Shown: positions 10,290-19,206, counted from the stretch's first letter. The stretch is 41,195 nt of DNA from an uncultured Collinsella sp. (GCA_900544725.1 UQWK01000012.1:1-41195); one strand, 5' to 3'. Notes: generated by a model from the sequence alone, not told the origin. Made by a program: numbers and translations.

Positions 10290-10347
10290 GCGCGGCAACC
10301 TCCTGCTCACAGCAGCGTATATATTGCGGTAATTCTACCCGAGCGGC

Positions 10348-11580
10348 CTAAGCTAGACCCCAAAACAGCTCGAACAGAACATTTCCATCGAGCCAGCCCA
10401 AGTGGGTCGGCGCCAGATGGGCAAGGACTCGGCCTGCGATGACGTCTCTCGATGCAATGTGGCCTGAATAGTCCCCAACGCCATCGGGCACCCAGGCGGC
10501 AAGTCCGAGCTCAAGGGCGCGGTCGCAGGCTGCTGTCAGTTCGTCCACGGGGATCACGTCCGCCGCGCGAACCAGCAGGTCGGACCCCACGCCACGCGTC
10601 ATGCGGCAGGCGAGCATCAGGTCCTCGGCCACCGTCTCGCGCCGCGACAGATACTCGGCCTCAAAAGTCGTCGCGGCATCGTCGCGCTGCACCAAGCGCA
10701 CACGACGCGCGTCACCACGAGGCGAAACGCCGGGAAACAGACCAGCCAAGCGATCGAAGTCGCAAGCATCAAGCATGCCCGCAGCAGACCGACCAATGCC
10801 CAAATAGTCCCGACCGGTCCAGTAGGCAATGTTATGAGCGCATTCGTGTCCATTGAGCGCATAACTCGCCACCTCATAGGGGTGGTAGCCAGCAGCACCC
10901 AGGCGATCGCGCGCCACATCCATACAGGCGGCCTGAAAATCCTCATCGGGCTCAAGCGACTCATCGCGGCATGCCATGCGGTAGAGCGGCGTGCCTTCCT
11001 CGAGCGTGAGCGGATAGACCGACACATGGTGCGAAGCCGCTGCAAGCACGCCATCGAGCGTGCGTTGCCAGCTCGCATCCGTCTGTCCGGGAAGCCCACA
11101 CATGAGGTCGCACGACACGTCAAGCCCCGCGTCCTTGACCGTCGCGATGGCCGCGAGGGCTCGATCGGCATCGTGAATACGGCCGATAGCGGCGAGCTCG
11201 GTATTATCGAGCGTTTGTACGCCCAGCGAAATGCGTGTGACGCCCGCCACGGCAAGAGCTTCAGCAAGCTCGGCAGTCAGCGACTCAGGATTGGCCTCGC
11301 AAGTAAACTCAACGGGCTTACACTGCATGGAGATGCGCCGGGCAAGTTCCACCAAACGCTCTCCCGCCAGCGACGGCGTGCCGCCGCCAACATAGACGGT
11401 GCGGACCTGCGCAAGCGCCCCAGCCCTGCCAAAGGCATCAAGGCGCGCGTACAGCTGCTCAAAATAAGCATCGAGCGCAGCATCCAGGTCGCACGGGGCG
11501 AAGCTGCGCGAGTCAAAGTCGCAATAGCGGCATTTTTGAGCGCAAAACGGTACGTGCACGTAAAGCGCGGTAACGGCCAC
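10348..11580 (-). CDS. hemW: Radical SAM heme chaperone HemW
   Basis: Member of the HemN/HemW family. The radical SAM motif is CAQKCRYCDF (Cys13, Cys17, Cys20). The residue two after the third cysteine is Asp, as in HemW, whereas true coproporphyrinogen oxidase HemN has a fourth Cys there. The SAM-binding GGGTPS motif follows. HemW inserts heme into client proteins and lacks oxidase activity. The 410-residue length fits. The start is GTG 11580, 2 bp after the dusB stop, with GGAGG seven bases upstream inside the end of dusB, so translational coupling is likely. The lepA-hemW-dnaJ neighbourhood is typical of Gram-positive genomes. Confidence 0.92.
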   Translation of the reverse strand: MAVTALYVHVPFCAQKCRYCDFDSRSFAPCDLDAALDAYFEQLYARLDAFGRAGALAQVRTVYVGGGTPSLAGERLVELARRISMQCKPVEFTCEANPESLTAELAEALAVAGVTRISLGVQTLDNTELAAIGRIHDADRALAAIATVKDAGLDVSCDLMCGLPGQTDASWQRTLDGVLAAASHHVSVYPLTLEEGTPLYRMACRDESLEPDEDFQAACMDVARDRLGAAGYHPYEVASYALNGHECAHNIAYWTGRDYLGIGRSAAGMLDACDFDRLAGLFPGVSPRGDARRVRLVQRDDAATTFEAEYLSRRETVAEDLMLACRMTRGVGSDLLVRAADVIPVDELTAACDRALELGLAAWVPDGVGDYSGHIASRDVIAGRVLAHLAPTHLGWLDGNVLFELFWGLA

Positions 11581-11582
11581 CC

Positions 11583-12626
11583 TTAAGCCTCCAGCGGATG
11601 AGCGGGCACCGACTCACCGGCGGCAAGCGCGGCCTCGCAGGCCACCACATCGCGCTCGATATCATCGACCAGCGACATGAACTCCTCGTACGTAGAGCAA
11701 CGCACCACCTGAGCGCGCCAGGCGGCGGCATGGGGCATGCCCTTTAAGTACCAGCTTGCGTACGTACGAGCACGCGACATGAGCGGCAGAAGCTCGTGCG
11801 TCAACGTCAGGTGCTCGCGCAGAGCCTCCAGGCGCTCGACCGAGGAGCGAGAAGGAACCGGCGTGCCATCGAGTGCAAGGGCTCCGGCATCGCCGAACAC
11901 CCACGGATTGCCGTAGATGCCGCGCGCGATAAACACCGCGCTGGCACCCGAGCCGTGCAGATGCTCAGCAGCGTCCTCGGCCGAGAACACATCGCCCGAA
12001 CCAATCACGGGAATCTCGACAGCGTCGGCAACCTCATCGACGACCGACCAATCGGCCTGGCCCGTGTAGAGCTGCGTGGCGCAACGACCATGCACGGCGA
12101 CTGCGGCAGCCCCTGCGCCCTCAAGCATCTGGGCAAACGTCGCGGCATTACGGTCCTCGGCATAAAAGCCCTTGCGAATCTTGACGGTCACGGGCACGTG
12201 CGCCGCGCCCACCGTGGCCTCGACGATCTTCTCGGCCAGGTCGGGCGTGCGCATGAGCGCCGAACCCTCGCCCTTGGTGACAACCTTGCGGGCGGGGCAT
12301 GCCATATTGATATCGATGAGCGACAGGCGATCACCAACGCGCTCCTCGACGGCGGCGACGGCGCTCGCAAACTGCTCGGGCTTGGAGCCAAAGAGCTGCA
12401 CACAAATCTGCTGCTCCTCGTCGGCCGGTAGCACCAGGCGCCACGTCTTATTGCTGGCATAGGCAAGGCCCGCCACGCTCACCATCTCGCTGTAGGCAAG
12501 GTTGGCACCGCGGCGGCGGCACATGATGCGGTAGGCAGGGTCGGTCACGCCCGCCATGGGAGCCATAAGGAACGGCTGCTCGGCATAGGCGCCCAGCAGC
12601 CGCTTGCTGTATTCAGAAAGCGCCAT
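11583..12626 (-). CDS. dusB: tRNA-dihydrouridine synthase (DusB-like)
   Basis: FMN enzyme that reduces uridines in the tRNA D-loop. The TIM-barrel signature starts with FLMAPMAGVTDPAYR. The catalytic Cys110 lies in NMACPARKV, and the phosphate/FMN segments VHGR and GSGDVFSAEDA are present. The 347-residue length is normal. I use DusB because this is the common form in Gram-positive bacteria; the exact target uridine cannot be told from sequence. It starts 4 bp after lepA and ends 2 bp before hemW. Confidence 0.92.
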   Translation of the reverse strand: MALSEYSKRLLGAYAEQPFLMAPMAGVTDPAYRIMCRRRGANLAYSEMVSVAGLAYASNKTWRLVLPADEEQQICVQLFGSKPEQFASAVAAVEERVGDRLSLIDINMACPARKVVTKGEGSALMRTPDLAEKIVEATVGAAHVPVTVKIRKGFYAEDRNAATFAQMLEGAGAAAVAVHGRCATQLYTGQADWSVVDEVADAVEIPVIGSGDVFSAEDAAEHLHGSGASAVFIARGIYGNPWVFGDAGALALDGTPVPSRSSVERLEALREHLTLTHELLPLMSRARTYASWYLKGMPHAAAWRAQVVRCSTYEEFMSLVDDIERDVVACEAALAAGESVPAHPLEA

Positions 12627-12630
12627 TGAC

Positions 12631-14442
12631 CTACTCGTCCACCTTGAGGATCGCCATAAAGGCCTCCTGCGGGACCTCGACCGATCCGATGGCCTTCATG
12701 CGCTTCTTGCCCTCTTTCTGCTTCTCAAGCAGCTTGCGCTTACGCGAGATATCGCCGCCGTAGCACTTGGCAAGAACGTCCTTGCGACGCGCCTTGACGG
12801 TGGAACGGGCGATGATCTTGTTGCCGATAGCACCCTGGATGGGCACCTCGAACAGCTGACGCGGGATGATCTCCTTGAGCTTGTCGCACAGGCCACGGGC
12901 CAGGCCATATGCCTTGTCCTTATGGACGATAAACGACAGCGCGTCCACCTCGTCGCCCGAAAGCAGGATGTCGAGCTTGACGAGCTCGGAGGGACGGTAC
13001 TCGTTGAACTCGTAGTCGAGCGAGGCATAGCCCTTGGTGCGGCTCTTGAGCTGATCGAAGAAGTCCAAGATGAGCTCGGCGAGCGGCATATCGAAGCGCA
13101 TCTCGACCGATTTGCTCGTCAGGTGGATCATGTCGGTTGTGACGCCGCGGTGCTCGATGGCGAGCTGCATGACGGCACCCGTGTACTCAGGCGGGCAGAT
13201 GATCTTTGCCTTGAGGTAGGGTTCCTCGATACGATCGATGCGTGTGGCCTCGGGAAGGTCCTGCGGACTGCGGACATCGATCATTTCGCCGTCGGTCTTG
13301 TAGACGTGATAGTCGACCGAGGGACTCGTGGCAATGAGGTCCAGGTTGAACTCGCGCTCCAGGCGTTCCTTGACGACTTCCATGTGCAGCAAGCCCAGGA
13401 AGCCCACGCGGAAGCCAAAGCCGAGCGCCACCGAGGTCTCGGGCTCCCACACCAACGACGGGTCGTTGACGTGCAGCTTATCGAGGGCGTCGCGCAGATT
13501 CTCGTAGTCCTTGTTGTCGATCGGGAACAGGCCCGTGTAGACCATGGGCTTGGCCTCGCGGTAGCCCGGCAGAGGCTCGGGGCAGGGGTTCGAAGCCCAC
13601 GTAAGGGTATCGCCCACGCGCACAGCCTCGGGGTCCTTCAGACCCGTGACCACATAGCCAACCTCGCCGACGGTCAGCGCGTCGACCGGGGTCTCGGCAG
13701 GACGCTTGACGCCCACGCCGTCGACCAAAAAGTCGCCCTTGGCCTGCATCATAAGCAGGGTATCGCCCTTTTTAATCGAGCCGTCAAAAACGCGAACGGT
13801 GGCGACGACGCCGCGGTATTCATCAAAATACGAGTCAAGGATGAGCGCCTTGAGCGGCGCGTTCGCATCGCCCTTGGGCGGAGAGATCAAAAAGACAATG
13901 GACTCCAGCAGATCGTGAATGCCCTCGCCGGTCTTGCCCGAGACGCACACGGCATCATCGGCGGGAATCGCCAGGTCGTCCTCGATCTCGGTCTTAACCT
14001 CGTCGGGATGGGCCGAGGGCAGGTCGATCTTGTTGATGGCCGGCACAATGTCCAGATTGGCGTTCATGGCGAGCGTCGCGTTGGAGACGGTCTGTGCCTC
14101 GACACCCTGTGTGGCGTCGACGACGAGCACCGCGCCCTCACAAGCGGCCAGCGAACGCGAGACCTCGTAGGTAAAGTCTACATGACCCGGCGTATCGATG
14201 AGATTGAACTGATATGTCTCACCATCGTCGGCGTCATAGGAAACGCGGACGGCATTGGACTTGATCGTGATGCCGCGCTCGCGCTCGATATCCATGGTGT
14301 CGAGCAGCTGCGACTCCATGTCGCGTTCGTCGACGGTATGGGTGAGCTCGAGGATGCGGTCACTGATCGTGGACTTGCCATGGTCGATGTGCGCAACGAT
14401 CGAGAAGTTGCGGATGTGGGAAATGTCAATTGAAGTATTCAT
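12631..14442 (-). CDS. lepA: Elongation factor 4 (LepA)
   Basis: Ribosome-associated GTPase related to EF-G, implicated in translation initiation and back-translocation. The product is 603 residues. G1 is AHIDHGKST, G3 is DTPGHVDF, G4 is NKIDLPSA. The LepA-specific C-terminal domain is present, with YGGDISRKRKLLEKQKEGKK near the end. I chose ATG 14442 (MNTSIDISHIRNFSIVAHID); 20 more upstream codons are open but would run through the rpsT terminator. There is no convincing ribosome binding site, and a TAAGAT -10-like hexamer lies seven bases before the ATG, so a leaderless message is possible. First gene of the lepA-recO run. Confidence 0.96.
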   Translation of the reverse strand: MNTSIDISHIRNFSIVAHIDHGKSTISDRILELTHTVDERDMESQLLDTMDIERERGITIKSNAVRVSYDADDGETYQFNLIDTPGHVDFTYEVSRSLAACEGAVLVVDATQGVEAQTVSNATLAMNANLDIVPAINKIDLPSAHPDEVKTEIEDDLAIPADDAVCVSGKTGEGIHDLLESIVFLISPPKGDANAPLKALILDSYFDEYRGVVATVRVFDGSIKKGDTLLMMQAKGDFLVDGVGVKRPAETPVDALTVGEVGYVVTGLKDPEAVRVGDTLTWASNPCPEPLPGYREAKPMVYTGLFPIDNKDYENLRDALDKLHVNDPSLVWEPETSVALGFGFRVGFLGLLHMEVVKERLEREFNLDLIATSPSVDYHVYKTDGEMIDVRSPQDLPEATRIDRIEEPYLKAKIICPPEYTGAVMQLAIEHRGVTTDMIHLTSKSVEMRFDMPLAELILDFFDQLKSRTKGYASLDYEFNEYRPSELVKLDILLSGDEVDALSFIVHKDKAYGLARGLCDKLKEIIPRQLFEVPIQGAIGNKIIARSTVKARRKDVLAKCYGGDISRKRKLLEKQKEGKKRMKAIGSVEVPQEAFMAILKVDE

Positions 14443-14451
14443 GCGGACTAT

Positions 14452-14457
14452 CTTACC
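14452..14457 (-). promoter_or_regulatory. Candidate -10 of lepA, leaderless start
   Basis: TAAGAT on the minus strand is seven bases before the lepA ATG, which would put transcription start at or next to the start codon. No good -35 is visible because the preceding bases belong to the rpsT terminator. Confidence 0.35.
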
Positions 14458-14464
14458 CGAGCGG

Positions 14465-14504
14465 TACAAAAAATGGAGCCTGTTCCATAAAACAGGCTCC
14501 ATTT
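14465..14504 (-). terminator. Strong intrinsic terminator of rpsT
   Basis: A perfect 14-bp stem (14471-14484 with 14491-14504, 6-nt loop) is followed on the minus strand by six T residues. It sits 35 bp after rpsT and only about 23 bp before the lepA start codon. Confidence 0.92.
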
Positions 14505-14538
14505 ATGCGCGTAATCTGTGTGGTGTGAAATTTACAAC

Positions 14539-14805
14539 TTAGGCGTTGATGCTGTTCACGAGCTTGGCAAGACCGGACTTGCGGTTGGAAGCCTGGTTCT
14601 TGTGGATAACATGCTTGGCGGCAGCCATGTCGAGACGCTTGGTGACGGTCTTGAGGGCAGCCTGGGCCTTCTCGGCGTCGCCCTCGGCGACGGCGGACTG
14701 GACGTGCTTGGTCAGCGTCTTGAGCTCGGACTTGACAGCCTTGTTACGCATGCGAGCTGCCTCATTGGTGCGGATACGCTTCTTCTGAGACTTGATGTTT
14801 GCCAC
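14539..14805 (-). CDS. rpsT: Small ribosomal subunit protein S20 (bS20)
   Basis: Primary binder of 16S rRNA helices in the body of the 30S subunit. The 88-residue basic, helical product starts VANIKSQKKRIRTNEAARMR and ends with the S20 motif HKNQASNRKSGLAKLVNSI. The start is GTG 14805, with AAAGGA about nine bases upstream; the longer open frame to 14874 covers the leader and has no S20 similarity. Its own promoter and terminator make it a single-gene unit between holA and lepA. Confidence 0.97.
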   Translation of the reverse strand: MANIKSQKKRIRTNEAARMRNKAVKSELKTLTKHVQSAVAEGDAEKAQAALKTVTKRLDMAAAKHVIHKNQASNRKSGLAKLVNSINA

Positions 14806-14832
14806 TTCTGGAGTTCCTTTCGAGTTCCTTGC

Positions 14833-14875
14833 AAAAAATGTATGACACCTCTGAGACACGGTGAGGTCATGCAAG
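14833..14875 (-). promoter_or_regulatory. Hairpin plus T-run in the rpsT leader (possible attenuator)
   Basis: On the minus strand ATGACCTC (14870-14863) can pair with GAGG and TCAT (14851-14848 and 14845-14842), leaving a 2-nt bulge, and six T residues follow at 14838-14833. An alternative pairing joins CTTGCA at the 5' end with TGCAAG after the T-run. Such a structure could attenuate rpsT or stabilise its 5' end. Confidence 0.4.
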
Positions 14876-14880
14876 CGCCT

Positions 14881-14890
14881 ACTATAGCAC
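14881..14890 (-). promoter_or_regulatory. Extended -10 promoter of rpsT
   Basis: The minus strand reads GTGCTATAGT, a TGn-extended -10 box, predicting a transcription start near 14874 and a leader of about 70 nt. No clear -35 at 17 bp. The same 10-mer lies upstream of rpmB. Confidence 0.55.
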
Positions 14891-14938
14891 GCTCCCTCTC
14901 AAAGGGATAGAACGAATTTGTCAAATAGGCAGGTATCA

Positions 14939-15901
14939 TCACGATTTTCTCAAGATGTTCGTAATCCAGAGCAAAAGCGCCGTCTCAGAATCTGCCGAAC
15001 CCTTGAGCGCGAGCTCCACATCAACGGCACCCTCGAGCGCTGCGACGAGCTCGGTCATCGAAAAACGACGCGCCCAGGTAAGGTGATTCTTGACCTGCCA
15101 GGACTGGAGCTTGAGCGTTGCGGCCAGCTCGCGACCCTGTCCGCGCGCATCAAGCGCCTTGGCGACGATCAGCTCACGGATGCGACCGCACAGCAATGTG
15201 TAAGTCCACACGTAGCTCTTGGAGGGCAGGAGCTTAAAGAGCTCGAGCGAACGCCGCATATCGCGAGCCGAGACGGCGTTGAGGAAGTCCCAGGGTTGGA
15301 CCTCGGCCGTACGTACAATCCAGCGCTCAACATCGGCAAGTTCAATCTGGGGCGCCTCGACCATCTGGGCAAGCTTAGCCAAGTCGTTATCGAGCATGCG
15401 CGTGTTTTCGCCCGAACGCGAGACGAGCTCCTCGGCGGCCGCCGTCGAAATCGACTTACCGCGCTGCGTCGCCATCTGCTGAACACGTCGCGGCAGTTCC
15501 CAGCGCTTGGTACCCGAGCAATCGACGATAGCCTTCTTGTCGATCTTGGCGATTGCCTTATACAGGCGCGTATTCTTGGCAAGTGAGTCGGCGATGATGA
15601 GGCAGACCGTTGTGGGGCTGGGACTCGCCAGATACTCGACGAGCGGCTCCGAGACCGCCTTGGCGAGCTTTGAGCAGCCATCGAGGATTACCAGACGAAA
15701 CTCGCTGCCCATCGGAAAGGTGTTAAGCGATCCGATAATGGACTCGATATCGGGGTCCTTGGTCATGTCTCGCTCGTCGAGGTTGAACTCGACCATACCC
15801 GACTTTTCCAGACGCGCTTTCATACGCGAGACGGCGTGGTCGCGCTTAACTCCGTCGGTACCGACGATCAGATATGCCGGCAGCAAACCGGTTTCGGACA
15901 T
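14939..15901 (-). CDS. holA: DNA polymerase III subunit delta
   Basis: Clamp-loader subunit that opens the beta sliding clamp. The 320-residue product has the delta layout: an N-terminal AAA-like domain without a working P-loop (AYLIVGTDGVKRDHAVSRMK), a middle helical lid with LVSRSGENTRMLDNDLAKL, and a C-terminal collar domain rich in Leu and Arg. Family recognition rests on the overall pattern, since delta has no catalytic motif. ATG 15901 has GGGAGGGGAG just upstream. It follows comEC by 78 bp, the common comEA-comEC-holA-rpsT order of Gram-positive bacteria. Confidence 0.9.
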   Translation of the reverse strand: MSETGLLPAYLIVGTDGVKRDHAVSRMKARLEKSGMVEFNLDERDMTKDPDIESIIGSLNTFPMGSEFRLVILDGCSKLAKAVSEPLVEYLASPSPTTVCLIIADSLAKNTRLYKAIAKIDKKAIVDCSGTKRWELPRRVQQMATQRGKSISTAAAEELVSRSGENTRMLDNDLAKLAQMVEAPQIELADVERWIVRTAEVQPWDFLNAVSARDMRRSLELFKLLPSKSYVWTYTLLCGRIRELIVAKALDARGQGRELAATLKLQSWQVKNHLTWARRFSMTELVAALEGAVDVELALKGSADSETALLLWITNILRKS

Positions 15902-15979
15902 TGCGCTCCCCTCCCGCAGGCCTTCGTATTCGTTCCGTGCCATTCTAGCCCAGGGGCCCACCACACGCCAACGACGTCG

Positions 15980-18283
15980 TCACGGTCGCTGGCATCGCAT
16001 CGCAAAGCCATTCGCAGTCGGTGTGACGGTAATGTCGCCGCGTTCGATGGTACACGCGAACACACCACCCGCTTCCTTAACGGCATCGATGCAGGCATCG
16101 GACGGATGGCCGTATCGATTCCCCTCGCCCGCGCTCGCGAGGGAAAGCTCGGGCTTCAGGACGCCCAGCAACTCTCCATCGACTAAAACCTTGGAGCCGT
16201 GATGCCCAAGTTTAAGGACATCGATATCCCCCACCTCCTGCACGAATTCCCGTTCTTGATCGAGTTCGGCATCACCGGTGAGGAGCATGCGCAGGCCCTT
16301 GCCCTCCTGAACATAGGAGAGCAGCAGGACAAGCGAGTCCTCATTTCCCTCGCCATCCACGGACTCGAATGGCCACATCACGCGGGCGCAAAATGAGCCG
16401 ATGTCGACCGTATCCCCACGGCGCACCTGCCGATACTCCACGCCAGGTCGGTTCAATACCTCGGCAGGAGCATCCTCCAGCGCATCCGCCGCCACGGCAA
16501 TCGTTCCGACCGAAAACTGTTCGAGCACGGCAGGCAGACCACCCCAGTGGTCCTCATCCCAATGCGTCACAAAGACGGCATCGATATGGTGCACGTTATT
16601 GCGAACCAACGCCGCAACCACACGCTCGTCGAGCCCGCAGTCGACGAGAGCTACTGCGCCGCCTTGGCGGATAAGAATCGCATCGGCCTGGCCCACATCG
16701 AGCACCGTCACCGAAGGCGGAGCGAATCGATCCCAATAGACGTACGGAATCGCAGCCAAGAGCATCAGGCATGCAAGCCCCACCGCCATAGGACGTGCAC
16801 GGGGACGCGGCCACCAGACCAGCAGAACCGCCAGAAAACACGGCACTAGGTAAATCCACATGCTATCGGGCGGCACGCTCACGTATGCACCCGGCACGGC
16901 GGCAAACAGCTGCTCGAAGAACAGCACGCAACGGGCGGCAATCATGGGCACAACGAGCGCCCAAGTCCGCAACGGTGCCACGAACGAAAAGGGAGCCAGC
17001 GCGATCGACACAGCGAGCAGTACGCTCACCACCGGACCGATGACCGCATTTGCCAGCGGAGCAATGAGCGAGAACGTACCGAAGGCAGGAACGGTAATGG
17101 GAAGTGTCGCCAGTTGCGAGCACAGCGTGACGGAAAGCATGCCGGCAACGCCCGATGGCAAGCCCAGCTCACCCAAAGCGTAGGTCGCATAAGAGCAAAA
17201 GCACAGAATGGCTAAGACGCTGGCACATGAAAGCTGAAAGCCCATCTCAAACAGCACCGTCGGCCGCAGCAGCACAAAGATGGACATGGTTACGAAGAGT
17301 GCCGAAAGGCCGTGCCGACGACGCCCCGCGCCGTTTACGACAAGCGTCACGAACACCATGCAGCACGCACGCACGGCCGAGGGAGACGCGCCCGTAAAGG
17401 CAGCATAGCCCACAAGCGTTATCGCCAATATCGCCCGCTGAAGACCACGTGAGCACCGAGTCTTTTGCAATACACCCTCGATTACAAACCCCACGATAGC
17501 CAAATGGCTGCCCGAGACGGCGATAAGATGTGCCGTTCCCGTCACAGAAAACCAGTCGCCCGCCGGCTGGGCGCGCAGCTCGGCCGAACGACCGCAGACG
17601 ACACCGGCTATGAGCGCACGCGCCGGGTCGGTCGCAGGCGCGATGGACGCAAGCAGCCCATTTCGCAGCCGAAGCAGCGGCCCCGGAGAACCCTCATCGA
17701 CCGATAAAATCCGAACGGCTTTAACCTTGCGCACCTCGCCTCGGAGCACGCGCGATCGTCCATATGCGTCGTTCTCAAAACGCGAAACGCGACCGATAAC
17801 ACGCACGTGCGCCCCAACCTTGAGCTCACGATCACACGATAGGCGAACCGTTGCCAAGTTCTTACCGTCCGCGCGTGCCTCGCAGGTATAGGAATACACG
17901 TCGTCGTTTATGGATGGATCACCCTGCACGACAAACTCGAGGCCGCTTGCCGCTCGACCGTCGAGCGTCTTCGCGGCACTGAGCACACCCACGACCCACC
18001 ACGCCGAGACGACCGCTCCCGCCACGAGGCCGACGGACACGGCATACAGCCACCGCTTCAAAGGGACAAGCCGCGCACAAGATTGAGCCAGCACAACGAA
18101 TACCGCCGCCGCAACGGGAATGGCCCATAGCGGCCCGACCGCCGTCGCCCGCTCCGTCAGCAGCGCATCAGCGGCCATGTTGAGCACCAAGGCGCAGCTC
18201 ACGCACATGCCGGCACACAGGGCCATCGTCCACGGAATCAGGGGCCGCGGAGGCATCACGTGCTCTCGCTCGGTCGTACTCAT
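15980..18283 (-). CDS. comEC: DNA internalization protein ComEC/Rec2
   Basis: Predicted inner-membrane channel for single-stranded DNA uptake in natural transformation. The 767 residues show N-terminal transmembrane helices, an OB-like soluble segment, the Competence membrane domain (with GTAHLIAVSGSHLAIVG and FTGASPSAVRACCM), and a C-terminal metallo-beta-lactamase domain from about residue 520. That domain has THWDEDHWGG, LTGDAE and LGHHGSK, so the metal ligands look intact and the protein may be an active nuclease. The start ATG overlaps the comEA stop by 4 bp (ATGA). Whether this organism is competent cannot be told from this window. Confidence 0.95.
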   Translation of the reverse strand: MSTTEREHVMPPRPLIPWTMALCAGMCVSCALVLNMAADALLTERATAVGPLWAIPVAAAVFVVLAQSCARLVPLKRWLYAVSVGLVAGAVVSAWWVVGVLSAAKTLDGRAASGLEFVVQGDPSINDDVYSYTCEARADGKNLATVRLSCDRELKVGAHVRVIGRVSRFENDAYGRSRVLRGEVRKVKAVRILSVDEGSPGPLLRLRNGLLASIAPATDPARALIAGVVCGRSAELRAQPAGDWFSVTGTAHLIAVSGSHLAIVGFVIEGVLQKTRCSRGLQRAILAITLVGYAAFTGASPSAVRACCMVFVTLVVNGAGRRRHGLSALFVTMSIFVLLRPTVLFEMGFQLSCASVLAILCFCSYATYALGELGLPSGVAGMLSVTLCSQLATLPITVPAFGTFSLIAPLANAVIGPVVSVLLAVSIALAPFSFVAPLRTWALVVPMIAARCVLFFEQLFAAVPGAYVSVPPDSMWIYLVPCFLAVLLVWWPRPRARPMAVGLACLMLLAAIPYVYWDRFAPPSVTVLDVGQADAILIRQGGAVALVDCGLDERVVAALVRNNVHHIDAVFVTHWDEDHWGGLPAVLEQFSVGTIAVAADALEDAPAEVLNRPGVEYRQVRRGDTVDIGSFCARVMWPFESVDGEGNEDSLVLLLSYVQEGKGLRMLLTGDAELDQEREFVQEVGDIDVLKLGHHGSKVLVDGELLGVLKPELSLASAGEGNRYGHPSDACIDAVKEAGGVFACTIERGDITVTPTANGFAMRCQRP

Positions 18284-18993
18284 ACGCAGATGCAATCTTT
18301 GATTTTGGCAAGCTTCTTCTCGCCGATTCCCGACACGCGCATCAGATCGTCAACCGAAGCAAAAGCACCGTTCTTTGTCCGTTCATCGATAATCGACTGT
18401 GCCATTGAGGGACCGATTCCCGAGAGCGTCTGCAGCTCTGCCGAGCTTGCCGTATTAATGTTTACTAGGCCTGTTGCGCCACCGACGCCTGATGATGCGG
18501 AAGTCCCACCATCAACACCGGCTTCCGCAATGGACACCTGCTGCTCCCCTACCGTTGGAACGTGAATTTTTTGTCCATCAGTGACCTTGGATGCACGATT
18601 AAGCCCCGTAACGTCTGCTTCGGGCGCCAGCCCGCCGGCGGCATCAATCGCCTGAGCCACCCGCGCCCCGTCTTTGAGGCGATATACACCGGGTGACACC
18701 ACGGCGCCATCAACATCGACATAGACCTCTGCCGCGGCAGACGCCTTAGGCGAAGAGCCTTCAGATGTCTTTCCACTCGAAGCATCGCCGGATCCCGGCT
18801 CCACTAACGTGCCCGAACCATCAGTGCGCTCAAACGACACACCGCCGGCACCGCCGCCAAAGTTCGCCATTGCCAGTCCACTCGCCATCGCAATGACGAC
18901 CAGTATCGCCATCACCACTGCCTTATGACCGAGCAGTTTGCCCGCCCAGCGGTCCATCTTTTTGACTCGTTCGTGTTGTTCGCGCTGCGCCAT
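18280..18993 (-). CDS. comEA: ComEA family DNA-binding protein
   Basis: Membrane-anchored receptor that binds double-stranded DNA and feeds ComEC. The 237 residues have a short cytoplasmic start, one transmembrane helix (about 24-44), a Gly/Ser-rich linker, an SLBB domain (90-146, VYVDVDGAVVSPGVYRLKDG) and two helix-hairpin-helix motifs (177-235, LSGIGPSMAQSII and VSGIGEKKLAKI). ATG 18993 has GGGAGG seven bases upstream; a longer open frame to 19071 lacks a ribosome binding site. It starts the comEA-comEC-holA unit. Confidence 0.94.
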   Translation of the reverse strand: MAQREQHERVKKMDRWAGKLLGHKAVVMAILVVIAMASGLAMANFGGGAGGVSFERTDGSGTLVEPGSGDASSGKTSEGSSPKASAAAEVYVDVDGAVVSPGVYRLKDGARVAQAIDAAGGLAPEADVTGLNRASKVTDGQKIHVPTVGEQQVSIAEAGVDGGTSASSGVGGATGLVNINTASSAELQTLSGIGPSMAQSIIDERTKNGAFASVDDLMRVSGIGEKKLAKIKDCICV

Positions 18994-19163
18994 AGCAAAA
19001 CCTCCCAACACCATCGTGTCAGGAAACGAACGCCGCAGCTTCCGCACGTCCACACCGGTTTTCGCGGTCAAACCAAAAGCTGACCAAAACCTTACGAAAT
19101 AATGTCCATTTATTCAGGCACACGTCAGCAAATGAACACTTAGCCGCAAAATGCCCAGATAGC

Positions 19164-19196
19164 AAAAGACCGACGATGCAGGCGCATCGTCGGTCT
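19164..19196 (-). terminator. Intrinsic terminator of the mihF-gmk-rpoZ-thiI unit
   Basis: A perfect 13-bp stem (19167-19179 with 19184-19196, 4-nt loop) is followed by four T residues on the minus strand. It begins 11 bp after the thiI stop. The remaining 170 bp to comEA must hold the comEA promoter, but I saw no convincing one. Confidence 0.85.
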
Positions 19197-19206
19197 ATGC
19201 ACATAT

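Noticed and set aside
11080..11100. GTCTGTCC inside hemW as another REP copy
   Set aside because: Only the short core matches and it lies in coding sequence without the hairpin; a chance match.
12604..14433. Open frame of 609 codons opposite lepA
   Set aside because: Antisense shadow of lepA; no family similarity.
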